Part shown: in pieces, positions 36,604 to 47,712 of the stretch | Layout of the letters: every line of letters begins with the position of its first letter | Position numbering within the stretch: the stretch's first letter is position 1 | Source of the DNA: Saccharum officinarum | Taxonomy: Eukaryota; Streptophyta; Magnoliopsida; Poales; Poaceae | Length of the DNA: 64,000 nt | Direction: 5' to 3' | NCBI GenBank assembly: GCA_020631735.1 | Contig: CM036160.1 | Location: 113,442,680 to 113,506,679, forward strand | The notes under the pieces: generated by a model | What the model was told of the DNA's origin: nothing | Database searches by the model: none | Seen by the model: the letters and a program-made list of their open reading frames with translations, nothing else | Made by a program: the position numbers and the translations under genes

Positions 36604-36848
36604 GGGTGTGTTTAGATTGTAAAAATGGTGTAAAAAAAGTACTGTAGCACGTTTTGGCTTTATTTGGTAAATAGTGTCCAACTGTTGACTAATTAGGTTC
36701 AAAACGTTCGTCTCGTCAAGTACAACCAAACTGTACAATTAGTTTTTGATTTCATCTACATTTAGTACTTCATGCATGTATCACAAGTTTGATGTGACGG
36801 GGAATCTTTTTTTCGCATAGTGTTTTTTTCGTGGAACTAAACAGGGCC
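36604..36848. mobile_element. Tourist-like MITE
   Basis: Ends GGGTGTGTTTAGATTG and GAACTAAACAGGGCC, with GCA on both sides (36601-36603, 36849-36851). Confidence 0.75.
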
Positions 36849-37050
36849 GCAGTGGAGTAAACAAAAAGGTCAGTGCTGGGAAAAATTAAATAAGATGTAG
36901 TACAAAATTTCGATCATGTATATTTTTCAGGTGAACGCATCTAGTACTATATATGAAAAATCTTGTGTATATTTGTTACTTCTTGTTCTTGATGACACTA
37001 CACGCAAAACAAAGGGTACGGTTGTTCGGACAGCAAAAATATATTTAGTA

Positions 37051-37286
37051 CTATTTTCTCCATTCATTTATCGAAGTCATCTTACCGAAAAAAATTTCTC
37101 CAAGAGTCGGAGTCCTCTGAGCCAAGGACCATAGTTTTCACATCGTTCCAGACGTATGCGGCTCCTCTCAATGGCCCAATTAATTCAACCATCAGCATGT
37201 GATTCCTCTCACTGGTGGAATTAATTCAACCATCTGCGTGCCTCAACCCTTCTCCTAATATGACTCCAATAAATGAATGGAGGGAG
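37051..37286. mobile_element. Stowaway-like MITE
   Basis: Ends TTCTCCATTCATTTATCGAA and TAAATGAATGGAGGGAG are inverted and flanked by TA on both sides. Confidence 0.75.
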
Positions 37287-37614
37287 TACTCCATACTTAG
37301 AAAGGCGCCGCGCGTGGCGTTCGGCTCTGACTTTCTACTAATTATTATTTGTGTTTAGTGTGACGACAGGGATGACGATGTCCGTCCATGGAGCGCATCT
37401 TGTGGCGCGCCGCGTGTGCATATGCAGATGTATGCATGCATGCATTGCGACGGGCGCACTCCACACGAATCCCGTCAAAACAGGGGAGGGAACATGCATG
37501 CATGCATCTCACTGCTCACGTACAGGTCAAGCAGCTGACCGGTGCGCCGCGCGCGCGGCACACGCGTTTGATCTCTTCCAAGTCCTCGGACTGGAGACTT
37601 TTTTTCTCTATTTC

Positions 37615-37853
37615 GCCCTTGTTTAGTTCACGATTTTTTTTAGAAATGGTACCATAGCACTTTTGTGGTTATTTAACAATTAGTGTCCAATCATGGTCTA
37701 ATTACGATTAAAAGATTCGTCTCGTGAATTTTGTCTAAATTATGTAATTAGTTTTATTTTTTATATATTTAATGCTTCATGCATGCGTCTAAAGATTCGA
37801 TGTGACGGGAAATCTTAAAAAAATTTGCAAAATTTTAGTAACTAAACAGGCCC
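37615..37853. mobile_element. Tourist-like MITE
   Basis: Ends GCCCTTGTTTAGTTCAC and GTAACTAAACAGGCCC are inverted; the interior has ATTCGTCTCGTGAATTT and GATGTGACGGG shared with its relatives. Confidence 0.7.
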
Positions 37854-37859
37854 TTGATG

Positions 37860-38808
37860 TAGTATACATATATTCTAGGACAAGTTGTTTACATTAGCAG
37901 GGAGGGATTAGGATATATATAAATGAGCGTGTTGCATGCATGTTTGGTTTCTAGCCATAATTGTCATTATTTCCTACACTTGTCTAAGGTTAAGAAGTGT
38001 TTAAAATATTTACCATGTCTCTTATTAGCAACGGTTAAAGTTGGTCATTTAGCGTGGCAAATGGTGGTAAGTTATGGCCACACCCTATTGGATCCGTTAA
38101 CGATGAAAGATTCTCGTTCTAAGATTTAGAAAAAGGAACCAAAGACTGAGCAACTACTTCTAGAACTCAGCTTGCCACGCGCGCGTTTGTGGCCGTGTTT
38201 GGATCCTCTAGCTCGGCTAGAGCTAGAGTTAGTTTCTAACTCTAACTCTAAACTAACTCTAGCTCTTGAGGTGTTTGGATGCAAAGGCTAGAGTAGCAAT
38301 AAATATGCCTTTTTCAATCATTTAACTTGTTTAAACCATAATTCTATCCGAATTTGGTGTGGCAAGCATTTGGAGTCACGCACCAACCAGTTTGAGCAGT
38401 AAACGAATCCAATTGCTGTCAGTTTATATTTTTTCTTTACATTTTTTTCGTGAACTTATTTTTCTTTACACAAAGTGCATATCAGGGAAACGGTACGTCC
38501 ATACTTAATTTATGTTTGAAAACTCGGAAATATAATATTATTAAAAAGGCCAGTTCGTCATTGGCACACATGGCACACTCGGTCAAAATTTTCAAATTTT
38601 AGCTAAAATTTGAAAAAATTCTGAACAAAATGGAACCGAAGTTACCGGTACGCACACTTACTGAAGGTCACTGGTACGAACGAAAATCGCTGATTTTCGG
38701 TGAAAAGCAGGCAAAGCATACAATTAGTTGCAAATAACCTGCAATCTGAAACGCATTAAAGATGGAATTAATTTTCTTGAGTTGCATATGCAACTTGCAA
38801 ACAGTATA
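37860..38808. other. Spacer with a decayed palindromic repeat
   Basis: No gene seen. Around 38190-38290 TTTGGATCCTCTAGCTC and CTCTAGCTCTTGAGGTGTTT form part of a decayed MITE-like palindrome. Confidence 0.4.
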
Positions 38809-39564
38809 CTCCCTCCATACTGTTAATTGAAGTTGTTTAGGGCAACATTTATTGCATACCAAAGAGTGATTAAGTAGGATTAAATAGGGTTGCAGGTATT
38901 TCCCATACGACAAACGCTCTTAGCTGGATTGTTAAGCACACCACGGCCCAACTCAGGATGTGCACGATTCGAACCCTCTCAGGCGGTTGCATTTTTGCAT
39001 GGCACTGTGCGTTTGGGCCTTTTTTTTTTTTTTTGCCATTCGTACCTGGAGAAATACTACTTGCTTGTTCTTCTCTTGTTCATCTACTTGCTTGTTCTTC
39101 TCTTGTTCGGAGTCTGGCACAAAGTCTGGCGTCATGGAGTCCAGAACTCCACATTGAGTACCTGCGGCGTCATGGAGTACGTCCTGCTCCAGGTCCTGTA
39201 GCCTGCGGCGCCATCTCAGACGTGATGGAAGTCTGGCGGCACTCCATTATGGCGCCCGACGTGACGGAGTCCGGCCGGCGGCAACTCCATGCATGGCTGC
39301 CGACGTGACGAAGTACGGCGGCACCTCCATGGCGTGCATCCGTTCCCAGACCTGGTGCGAGCAAGGTTACGAAGGGGAGCGGAGGGGACGGCAACATCGT
39401 GAAGCGGCGCGACTTTATTACTTCTCGTGAATCAACTGCAACGGAACCAAAGTGACAGCGCGGGGGTATTTGCGTCTAAAACCAAGTTAGCACACCTAAA
39501 ACAACATCATTTATGCAAATGACGCTGGCCTCTAAAACGACTTCCATTCCGGATACCGAGGGAG
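38809..39564. mobile_element. Stowaway-type element enlarged by internal DNA (755 bp)
   Basis: The left end CTCCCTCCATACTGTTAATT and the right end (inverse CTCCCTCGGTATCCGGAATG) are flanked by TA. Between them, at about 38890-39480, is unrelated sequence with a T homopolymer (39020-39034), a 27-bp tandem pair (39057-39110, CTACTTGCTTGTTCTTCTCT) and GC-rich repeated phrases (TGACGGAGTCCGGC, TGACGAAGTACGGC). This looks like a MITE with a secondary insertion. Confidence 0.55.
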
Positions 39565-39926
39565 TACAGTATTTGGACTACTAGTACAATATAACAAACC
39601 ATACCGATAATGCAGCATTACATAATAAATTAATTAATTAAGGATGCAACCGGCGCCGAGAGAGAATTTATTTAACTGCCAGATCAGCATGGATGATGAT
39701 TGAACTACCGGTTGGTACATTTAATGACGAGATGGCATTTTCCACCGTTCTGGGCATTCATATATCTCCGTGATACGCAGCCATGTGAATCGACTTTCCA
39801 AGAGGCTCCAACGCTACAACATGTGTGTGTACGCGGTAAAGTTTGTTTATCATGAAATGATGACCCATCCTGTCGCTGCTGAGCAAATTACTACAGCTTG
39901 CGATTTGTTTAAAGGGTAAACCTAAA

Positions 39927-40424
39927 AGCATCTCTAGAAAACTCTCTATATCCTTCCTAAATGGCTCCAATGACGAATGGAGCGACAATTTAGTGTCCCT
40001 TTGCTGCCAGAGTTAAGGTGTTGCGTAGTTTTTCTGCTGTTTTTCTTTTCACTAGTTGTGTTTTTAGTTGAGGTAGTGTTTCAGGGAGTTGTTGACGGTT
40101 TGTAAATACTTGTAAATCTCTTTTTTCCCCCTTTTGTTCTATAATAAAAAATGCGGCAAAGCTTTTGCTATTCTTTCTAAAAAATTCTCCCCAAATGCTA
40201 GGAATAGAGATTTTGGTGAAAAACTATCCTCTAACCGCTTCTCTAAATGTTTATCTAAATATAGTCTTCTTCTATTCCGGGTTTTTCACTAGACTCTCTA
40301 GAGTACGCACGAGATATAGAAAAATTATCGGAGAGTGAAAAAAATATAGAAAACGACTTTTATGCAAATGACTCTCCAATAATGATTTAAAGAGTGTGAT
40401 TTAGAAAGACTCTTGGAGATGCTC
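39927..40424. mobile_element. MITE (AGCATCTC ends) interrupted by a LINE-like 3' tail
   Basis: The left end AGCATCTCTAGAAAACTCTC and right end AAGACTCTTGGAGATGCT are inverted and resemble the grass GAGCATCTCCAA MITE class. Inside, about 39998-40165 looks like the 3' end of a LINE (GTTGTTGACGGTTTGTAAAT ... AATGCGGCAAAGCTTTTGC). 40425-41260 shows no gene. Confidence 0.5.
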
Positions 40425-41260
40425 AGCCCCTCGAGGCTATAGGCCAAAACGAGAAAGAACAAAAGGTTGTTCCTAGTTCCATACATTTGGGTTTAGTAAT
40501 TTCGGGTGCTAGATTTCTCATTTATGCGAAACTGTTGTTTTTCATTTTAATTCGTTTTTGCGAAAAGTACAGCTTTACCATTAAACTATTTATTACCAAA
40601 AATATACTTCGGTCACCTAATAAAATGGCGAGATTTGATGGCCGATCTAATCGACAGAGTTTCCATTTTTCTACACAACAATATATATCCCTACTATTTT
40701 TTTAGCCTTTTCCTAGGATTTTAACTCTAGGGAAACATGTGGATTGCAACAGTGACTATTACAAAATCAATTTTAGAAGAAAGAATTTGATTAACAGAAA
40801 AGGGCAAAAATTGAATAGCTTGAGATTTTGAGAGCCGAATTCCTCATTTTAAGGACAAATAAAAAAATTCTATTAAAAGAGGCTCATCTCTGAAATTGAA
40901 AATCATTTTTAGAGGTGGGTCTCTTCACTAAATAATCCCTAAGCCCGGAAGACCTTACTACTGTTGTTGTATATGCGGCTCCACAAAATAACCGCAGAGA
41001 CTCTGTTTTCTAATTTTTTTCTTGCCTATCTTTCTTTTTCTAAAAAAATGATTTCTTTGCCTTCTCGTGGAAATTAAAGGGGGGGGGGGGTTGGTCTTAC
41101 CTGCTGTCTGAATCCTGATCTTGATCGAAGTCTCTGAAGGGGACACTGCTGGAACTTCTGTTCAGGTTGGCGCTGCCGGCTGCCGCTGTGGGACGGTCGA
41201 GGAGTATCGCAGTTGCAGATTCACGGGCGCCGTCACGTCGACTTGGTGATGCTAGGACTA

Positions 41261-41495
41261 GGGGCATGTTTAGTTCTAGAAATTTTGCAAAAATTTTTAA
41301 AATTCCCCGTCACATTAAATCTTTAACGCATGCATGAAACATTAAATATAGATAAAAAATATAACTAATTATACAGTTTAGATGAAATTCACGAGACGAA
41401 TCTTTTAAATTTAATTAGACTATAATTAGACACTAATTATTAAATAACAACGAGAGTACGAGAGTACTACAGTACCATTTTAAAAAAAAATCGCG
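41261..41495. mobile_element. Tourist-like MITE with decayed right end
   Basis: The left end GGGGCATGTTTAGTTCTAG and interior (GCATGCATGAAACATTAAAT, CACGAGACGAATCTTTTAA) match the family, but the right terminus has lost the inverted end after the TACAGTACC region. Confidence 0.6.
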
Positions 41496-41499
41496 AAGG

Positions 41500-42974
41500 G
41501 ACTGAGTAAGGGATGGCCCAGCAACCGCACTGCCGCAGCGGGAGCGCGGGACGGGAACCGGGAACGCGAAACATCACGAGGAGCTAAGGACTGAGCGCTT
41601 CTAACTTTTCTGTGCTTGGCGTGGACCGTGTGTTCTCGTGCGTGGCATGCAAGGCAGGCACCAGGCAGGCCGCAGGCCCGTGGCAAAGGGCCCATACGGT
41701 CATACACCTTAGTAACACGTAAAGCCCACAAACGGAGCAGCCTAGTGCGAGGTAAAGATAACGGTTTGTGGCATACTACTTTACTTCTTTCTCTGACCGC
41801 CGGTTGTGGCGTTGTGCCGCAGAGTCGGACCTTTTTCTGAATTTTTTTTCAAAAATTTTAAGGTATACATACGCGGCGTGTACAGTGGTACTGTATTTTT
41901 TTTTGTACACGGCAACGCCTCCCAATCTTTTCTTTGTGTATACGTACGCGCACAAGTGTGCACGCGCGTGTGGTGTGAGTGCGGAGTGCGTGGATTGTGT
42001 GCGTCCAAATTATACCGATCAGAAAAAAGACCTTGTTCTTGGATGTGTTCGTGCTTGATTCGCTTGTGTGTTTGAGCCATGCAAATTTTACACATTCCTA
42101 GATCATGTAATATGTGTGCGCATGAGTTAGCTCGTTTAAATCTTGTTTAGGACCTAGAATCCCAGATCAGTTATATGTTTGGCTAGATCACCTCCATAGC
42201 ATCTACTCTGTTGGTTCGCGATTCTGATGAAGCTAATGTGAATGAATAAAGAGACTGCGCTTGTTGATAAAAATAGAGGTGATTCAGGAAGGGATGAGAA
42301 TTCAAGGTTTGACGAGCGCCATATCTTGTTGTACTGAAAGCTCCACCTCTAGACAATATCACGTTAGAATGAAGTTTCTCTGGTATCTCCCAATCCCGAC
42401 CGACGGTGTCTGATCAGACACTAGTGGAGTGCTAGTGAGAGTAGCTCTTTGGAGCTTGCATTGGTAGTTCGTGTGTCTATTAGGGAAAGCGATCATTTGA
42501 CTTTTGATGTGTAACGAGATTACCAAATTAGTCTTCAATTTGCTCTTATTTTTGCAGCTTGTTTTGTTTAAGTTATTCATCTCTATTACTTTGAGTGTCT
42601 TTAAAAAGATTTTGGCTTCAATATCATGCCCAAGCAAAGAGGTCCAGGGCTGGAACTGGAACCAAACAAGCACACTGGCGCCTTTGTCATGCTTGGGTCC
42701 GCCATGAAAGATTTCCAGAACAAAAAAAAAGCAAAATTTCAAGCATTTAATAAGAGATATAGAGTAAATTCCATTATAGATTGTATATATGTACTGCAAG
42801 AATGAACATATACAGTTCAAGTCTAAAAGAATAAAAAGTTGTATACACCATGTTACTCAATCATGTATGCATGCAAGCACCATGATTTAACGTGGCGTGC
42901 ATGCATGGACAGCTCATGCTACTGATCATGTGGCAAGTGCAAAAGTATGTATGTGATGATCAGCACCCATCTGA
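41500..42974. other. 3' flank of prx3 and spacer, no gene seen
   Basis: Mixed-composition DNA with GTGTGTGCGC-type short repeats near 41940-42000. No conserved frame or clear transposon edges. Confidence 0.4.
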
Positions 42975-44552
42975 TTAGATAGAGTTGACCATCCAGCACT
43001 TCTCTCTGATCTCGCCGTCGGCGCTGGTCTTGATTCCGACGCGGCCCATCTTCACCATCGCCGCCTTGAACTTGGTCTCCCACAGCCCAGACGTGAACGC
43101 ATTCGCGGACACCATGTCCGCCGTCTGGTTCGACGCCAGCAGCGCGGCGTCCGACGCGAAGAGCACCTCGTGGTTGAGCACGTTCCTGTAGTACTGGCTG
43201 TCCAGGCCGTCGGGGGTCACCGAGTCCTGCGGCACCGTGGTGTCGCCGCCGTTGCACTGCGAGGCCAGCGTGCCAGAGAGCGTGGCGTTCATGTCCGAGG
43301 CGTGGGGCCGGAGGCGGTCGGAGAAGGACGAGCAGCGGGAGCGGCCGACGGTGTGAGCGCCGGAGAGCGTCACCATGTCTTCGGTGTCGAGCCCCTTGGC
43401 GGCGAACATGTCCTTGAGCTTCTCGAGGCTGGCGAACGGCGGGGGCAGGTTGGCGATGGCCTCGCTGTCGAGCGACACGCGCCCGTCGTAGCGGCCGGCC
43501 GGCATGTCGAAGTCGACCGCGTTGTTGCCGCTGAGGAAGAAGGTCGCGTCGCGGCCGGCGAAGGCGACGATGTCCGCGCACGAGACGACGCCGGGGCAGG
43601 CGGCCTCGAGCGCCGCCTTGGCCGCGTCGATCACCTCGAAGCCGCGCAGGCTCAGGTTGGGCGCGCTGGCCCTCTCCGTCGGCTCGCTGGAGCCGGTCGT
43701 GTTCAGGAGAACAGAAGCATCGCACCCCTGGACGAAGCAGTCATGGAAGAACAAACGAATGAGCCCCGCGCCCGTGCCACGGTTACTGCCTATGGCACTC
43801 TTCACGGCCTCCCTCACAATAGACTCCGCTTTGGGGCATCGATCCTTGTAGTAACCGACACTAAGCCCTGAAGGAGCGCTGCTTGGGCTTGGGCTTGGGC
43901 TCGGGCTAGGAGGATAAGTGGGTGGGATTGAGATTGAACTAGATGGACTTGGGGTGGGGCTAGCCGGTGGACTCACGATCGATGGGCTTGGGCTTGGGCT
44001 TAGGCTAGGAGGATAAGTGGGTGGGATAGAGATTGAACTAGATGGACTTGCACTTGGAGGATAGATTGGTGGACTCGAGATCGATGGACTTGGACTTGCA
44101 CTTGGAGAATAAATTGGTGGACTCGAGATCGAGAGGCTTGGGCTTCCACTTGGAGGATAAGTTGGTGGACTCGAGATCGATGGGCTTGGGCTTGCACTTG
44201 GAGGATAAGTTGGTGGAATTGGACCAGGGCTAGGGGTAGGGCTTGTACTTGGAGCATAGGTGGTTGGGCTTGGCGAAGGATATATAGGTGGGTCTACAGT
44301 TGGAGGATAAGTCGGTGGAGTCAGGCTAGGTCTTGGGCTTGGATGATAAGTAGGCGGAAGAACTGAGCTCGGTGGGCTCTGGCTTGGAGGATATGTTGGT
44401 GAATAAGAGATGGGGTTTGGGCTTGCAGGGCTCAAGCTAGGACTAGCAGGCGGGCTTGCGCTTGTAGCATAACTGATCTGGCCCGCCACGGCCCCAACGA
44501 GCGCTAGCAAGGTTACAGCGACGACGGTGACGGCGAGCTTCTGCGGCGCCAT
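42975..44552 (-). CDS. prx3: class III peroxidase with a long HRGP-like Ser/Pro/Tyr-rich N-terminal domain
   Basis: A single uninterrupted frame of 525 residues. The ATG at 44552 was chosen over an in-frame ATG 66 bp upstream because it gives a clean signal peptide (residues 1-24, ...LVGAVAG). Residues about 26-228 are almost entirely Ser, Pro, Thr, Ala, Ile and about a dozen Tyr, with repeated PPTYPPS and SPSPSIS units. The peroxidase domain starts near 229 (GLSVGYYKDRCPKAESIV): catalytic Arg 266 and distal His 270 in [35 protein letters not shown], proximal His 400 in TLSGAHTVGRSRC, last Cys in EKCWMVN. Class III peroxidases oxidise phenolics and wall-protein Tyr with H2O2. SP-dipeptides and PPTYPPS are hydroxylation and glycosylation motifs of wall glycoproteins, so wall anchoring or self-cross-linking is inferred. 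It is intronless, like prx1, and the only undamaged peroxidase here. Confidence 0.93.
   Translation of the reverse strand: MAPQKLAVTVVAVTLLALVGAVAGQISYATSASPPASPSLSPASPNPISYSPTYPPSQSPPSSVLPPTYHPSPRPSLTPPTYPPTVDPPIYPSPSPTTYAPSTSPTPSPGPIPPTYPPSASPSPSISSPPTYPPSGSPSLSISSPPIYSPSASPSPSISSPPIYPPSASPSSSISIPPTYPPSLSPSPSPSIVSPPASPTPSPSSSISIPPTYPPSPSPSPSPSSAPSGLSVGYYKDRCPKAESIVREAVKSAIGSNRGTGAGLIRLFFHDCFVQGCDASVLLNTTGSSEPTERASAPNLSLRGFEVIDAAKAALEAACPGVVSCADIVAFAGRDATFFLSGNNAVDFDMPAGRYDGRVSLDSEAIANLPPPFASLEKLKDMFAAKGLDTEDMVTLSGAHTVGRSRCSSFSDRLRPHASDMNATLSGTLASQCNGGDTTVPQDSVTPDGLDSQYYRNVLNHEVLFASDAALLASNQTADMVSANAFTSGLWETKFKAAMVKMGRVGIKTSADGEIREKCWMVNSI
43890..44470 (-). repeat. In-frame coding minisatellite of prx3 (~48-bp units)
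   Basis: The Pro-rich domain is built of direct repeats, clearest at about 43960-44225, where successive units translate as SPPTYPPSGSPSLSIS, SPPIYSPSASPSPSIS and SPPIYPPSASPSSSIS (16 residues, 48 bp). Such arrays change length easily by unequal exchange without breaking frame. Confidence 0.85.
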
Positions 44553-44657
44553 GGTTAATTGCTCTCGCTCACTCGCTCGGCTGATGGTGTTTTTTTCTTT
44601 TGCACTTGCACAAGACAAATCGGGTGGTTTGCCTCGGGATTACGCGCGCCCCTGCCG

Positions 44658-44664
44658 ATTTATA
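44658..44664 (-). promoter_or_regulatory. TATA box of prx3
   Basis: TATAAAT on the minus strand, about 106-112 bp upstream of the chosen ATG. From here to 45163 is promoter flank with no gene. Confidence 0.6.
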
Positions 44665-45163
44665 GTCGCCCCTGAAGCTGCAGGAAGAAACGCGTCAGGA
44701 ATGTCGCCGCGTCGTCTCGTCTCCCGGCCGGCGGGGATCTCCGCACGTTGTGGTGGACGTTGAATTCAAACGGCGGTCGGCGGAACATGGAGGACAGGAC
44801 ACGGGTGCACAGCAACAGCTAGCTAGCTCAAGCGGTTGGCCCGGGGTACGGAGTTTGGTGCCTACGGTCTATCAGTACCACTGTTCCAGGTACCAGCCCT
44901 CCTGTTAATTGTTACTAGTATGTTAAGCTGGGATTGGGCCGCGGCGCCCAATGATTGTGCGTGTCTAGCTAGTCCGGGGATGCTAGCATTGGTCTCAGAC
45001 TCAGATCGAGGTTCTGAAATTGCGGCAGAGATTAGCTAGCTTTGCGTGTTGGGAGTTGGGACCGAGTGAATCAGAGTTCTCCCAAACACATGCTTGCAGA
45101 TGCAGGATTAATGATGAACAACAACACAGCTAATCCTTTGCATTATTTCTCCAGGTTTACTTT

Positions 45164-47107
45164 GACATTCGTGACCGATCAGACGTGATCGAGAAATACT
45201 CCTACCTGTACTCTATCACCCAACTCCTGTCGGTGATATTGTGATAATACATAAACATGCATGCCATGTGATGTCGTCGGTCTTTACACCGAGGTGATTG
45301 ACGCGTAGAGCGTAGCGTAGTGTATATGTTTTCGTGAAGGAGTGGACAAAGTTAGGCCCGATAGTCGATAGCCAATTAGGCTTTCAGAGGGCCGGGGGAA
45401 ATAATTGCGGAACCTACCAATACTTTTAAGACTTCACCTAAATACAAAATCTAATTACGCATTGTTTTTAAGTTCTAATCAGAACGCTGCGTCTCAGTTA
45501 AAACTGTTCCCGATAAAAATCCATAACTTTGATTGTTTTAAAATTTTGTCAGAATAAATTAGATAAAATTTCTGAATGCATAAAGTGTATGACCGGCCCT
45601 TAAACTTGTGTGAGTGTGTCATGCTGGTCCTCGTACTCATGAGATTTGTCATTTTGGTCTTTAAACTTGTCGAGGTGTATCACGACGGTCCTCATACTCT
45701 CAAAGTGCATCATTTTAGTATCAAAGAGTGTCATTTTGGTCCTTAAACTTGTCAAAGTGTGTCATATACGGTCTCGTACTCTCAAAATGTGTCATTGTGA
45801 TCTCAGAGTATATCGTTTTGGTCTTTGAACTCGTCAACACATGTCATGCTAGACTATTTCACCTTTTAATCTTTGTTCGAGTCTAAGTGGTCATCCAAGC
45901 AGGCCTGGACCCATTCTCAGACGCTACTGTGGCATGCTGAATATGTCCTCACAAACATATACTTAAAATTTATTTTTGAAACTTCTTTAAAAATGGACTA
46001 GAAAACCTATTCACAGCTTAAATAGATTTTTAAATTCATTTTTTGGACAATAAAATTATATTAATTTGTTAGGCTGAAAGGAAAACCCCTAGAAAAATTA
46101 TTTTTTAAAAAAATTGTAAAGAAAATTTTATTTTGTTATTGATAACAACTTAACTAAATAAAATTGAATGATTTTAATATCTCACCTAAATTTTTCTTAC
46201 ATTTTGTTAAGTTGTTTGCAATTTACTTAAATAAGATGTTCTTATAATTTTTTTTAAAATATTTTTTATGGAGGTGTCGCTTTTATCCTGGTTGCATTAA
46301 TTTTAATATGTGAAACTAAATTTAAAAATCTTTTTAATCTATGGGTAGATTTTCTACTCTGTTTTTAAACAATAGTAAGCTTTAAAATTTAATTTCAAGT
46401 TTGGATGTCCACATACTGGGTCAATGGCAGCATACATTCAGGATGCCACATCGGCATCGCTCTAGACCTGTTTGGATGTCTACTAATAAGTCCTCAAGAG
46501 AGATTAAAGACTGAGACCATGCAATTTAAGAGTACAAGAATCGACATGTCACATCTTGACAAGTTTAAAGACTAGAAGGATAGACTTTGGGAGTATGAGG
46601 ATCATTCACATACCTTGATAAGTTTAAGGGATAAAAAGAGTGTGTTTAGTTCCCCATTTACTCAAAAAATTTTGGGTTTTGACCTTTCATTTTGCAAAAT
46701 AGAACTAAACATCATGCAAATTTTTTGGCAAAAAGGTATCCATTCTCCATTTTGGATGTTGGCCTCAAGAGGCCAAAACAAGCCAAAAAGCCAAAAAGCT
46801 CTCACCTACCCCATGAAAAATTTGGCATTTTAGATAAAACTAAACACACCCATGAAAATTTTGACATTTTGCATTTCATTATTCCAAAGTAGTTGATATT
46901 TTATATTTTGTATTCCATGAGGAACTAAACACAGCCAAAATTATGCACTTTGTGTTTACGAGTACAACACACGCACACAAGTTTGAGGATCAGACATACA
47001 CTTTACTCTTTGTGAAGTAACGTAACTGAAACCACGTCAATTGAAGGTCTAGAACTCTAGATCTCATTAAGATTCCAAGATATAAAAAGAAGCACGTTGT
47101 GTTAGAC
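45164..47107. repeat. Tandem duplication, unit 1 (1.94 kb, uninterrupted)
   Basis: Begins GACATTCGTGACCGATCAGA and ends AAGCACGTTGTGTTAGACA; unit 2 starts directly after with GACATTGGTGACCGATCAGA. Inside, inverted ends of about 60 bp (45583-45645, AAAGTGTATGACCGG..., and about 46940-46994) bound a MULE-like element with repeated GTCATTTTGGTCCTTAAACT subterminal motifs. It preserves the empty sites for both insertions found in unit 2. No gene. Confidence 0.88.
46640..46938. mobile_element. TIR MITE within unit 1 (copy at about 53555-53852 in unit 2)
   Basis: The ends GTGTGTTTAGTTCCCC and GAGGAACTAAACACAGCC are inverted; the interior repeats CATTTTGCAAAAT and CCATGAAAATTTTG phrases. It is present in both duplication units, so it inserted before the duplication. 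Confidence 0.65.
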
Positions 47108-47712
47108 ATTGGTGACCGATCAGACGTGATCGAGAAATACTCCTACCTGTACTCTATCACCCAACTCCTGTCGGTGATATTGTGATAATACATAAACATG
47201 CTTGCCATGTGATGTCGTCGGTCTTTACACCGAGGTGACTGACGCGAGAGCGTAGCGTAGTGTATATGTTTTCGTGAAGGAGTGGACAAAGTTACGCCCG
47301 ATAGTCGATGGCCAATTAGGCTTCCAGAGGGCCGGGGGAAATAATTGCGGAACCTACAAATACTTTTAAGACTTCACCTAAATACAAAATCTAATTACGC
47401 ATTGTTTTTAAGTTCTAATCAGAACGCTGCGTCTCAATTAAAATTGATCCCGATAAAAATCCATAATTTTGATTGTTTTAAAATTTTGTCAGAATAAATT
47501 AGATAAAATTTCTGAATGCGTAAGGTGTATGACCGGCCCATAAACTTATGTGGGTGTGTCATGCTGGTCCTCGTACTCATGAGTTTTGTCATTTTGGTCT
47601 TTAAACTTGTCAAGGTGTATCATGACGGTCCTCATACTATCAAAGTGCGTCATTTTAGTATCAAAGAGTATCATTTTGGTCCTTAAACTTATCAAAGTGT
47701 GTTATATACGGT

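Noticed and set aside
38940..39000. GGTTCGAATC on the minus strand as a tRNA or SINE B box
   Set aside because: The neighbouring bases do not form a T-arm or acceptor stem, and no A box or cloverleaf could be built.
43170..43871. Plus-strand frame antisense to prx3
   Set aside because: Shadow frame; low-complexity Val/Gly/Glu composition typical of antisense GC-rich coding DNA.
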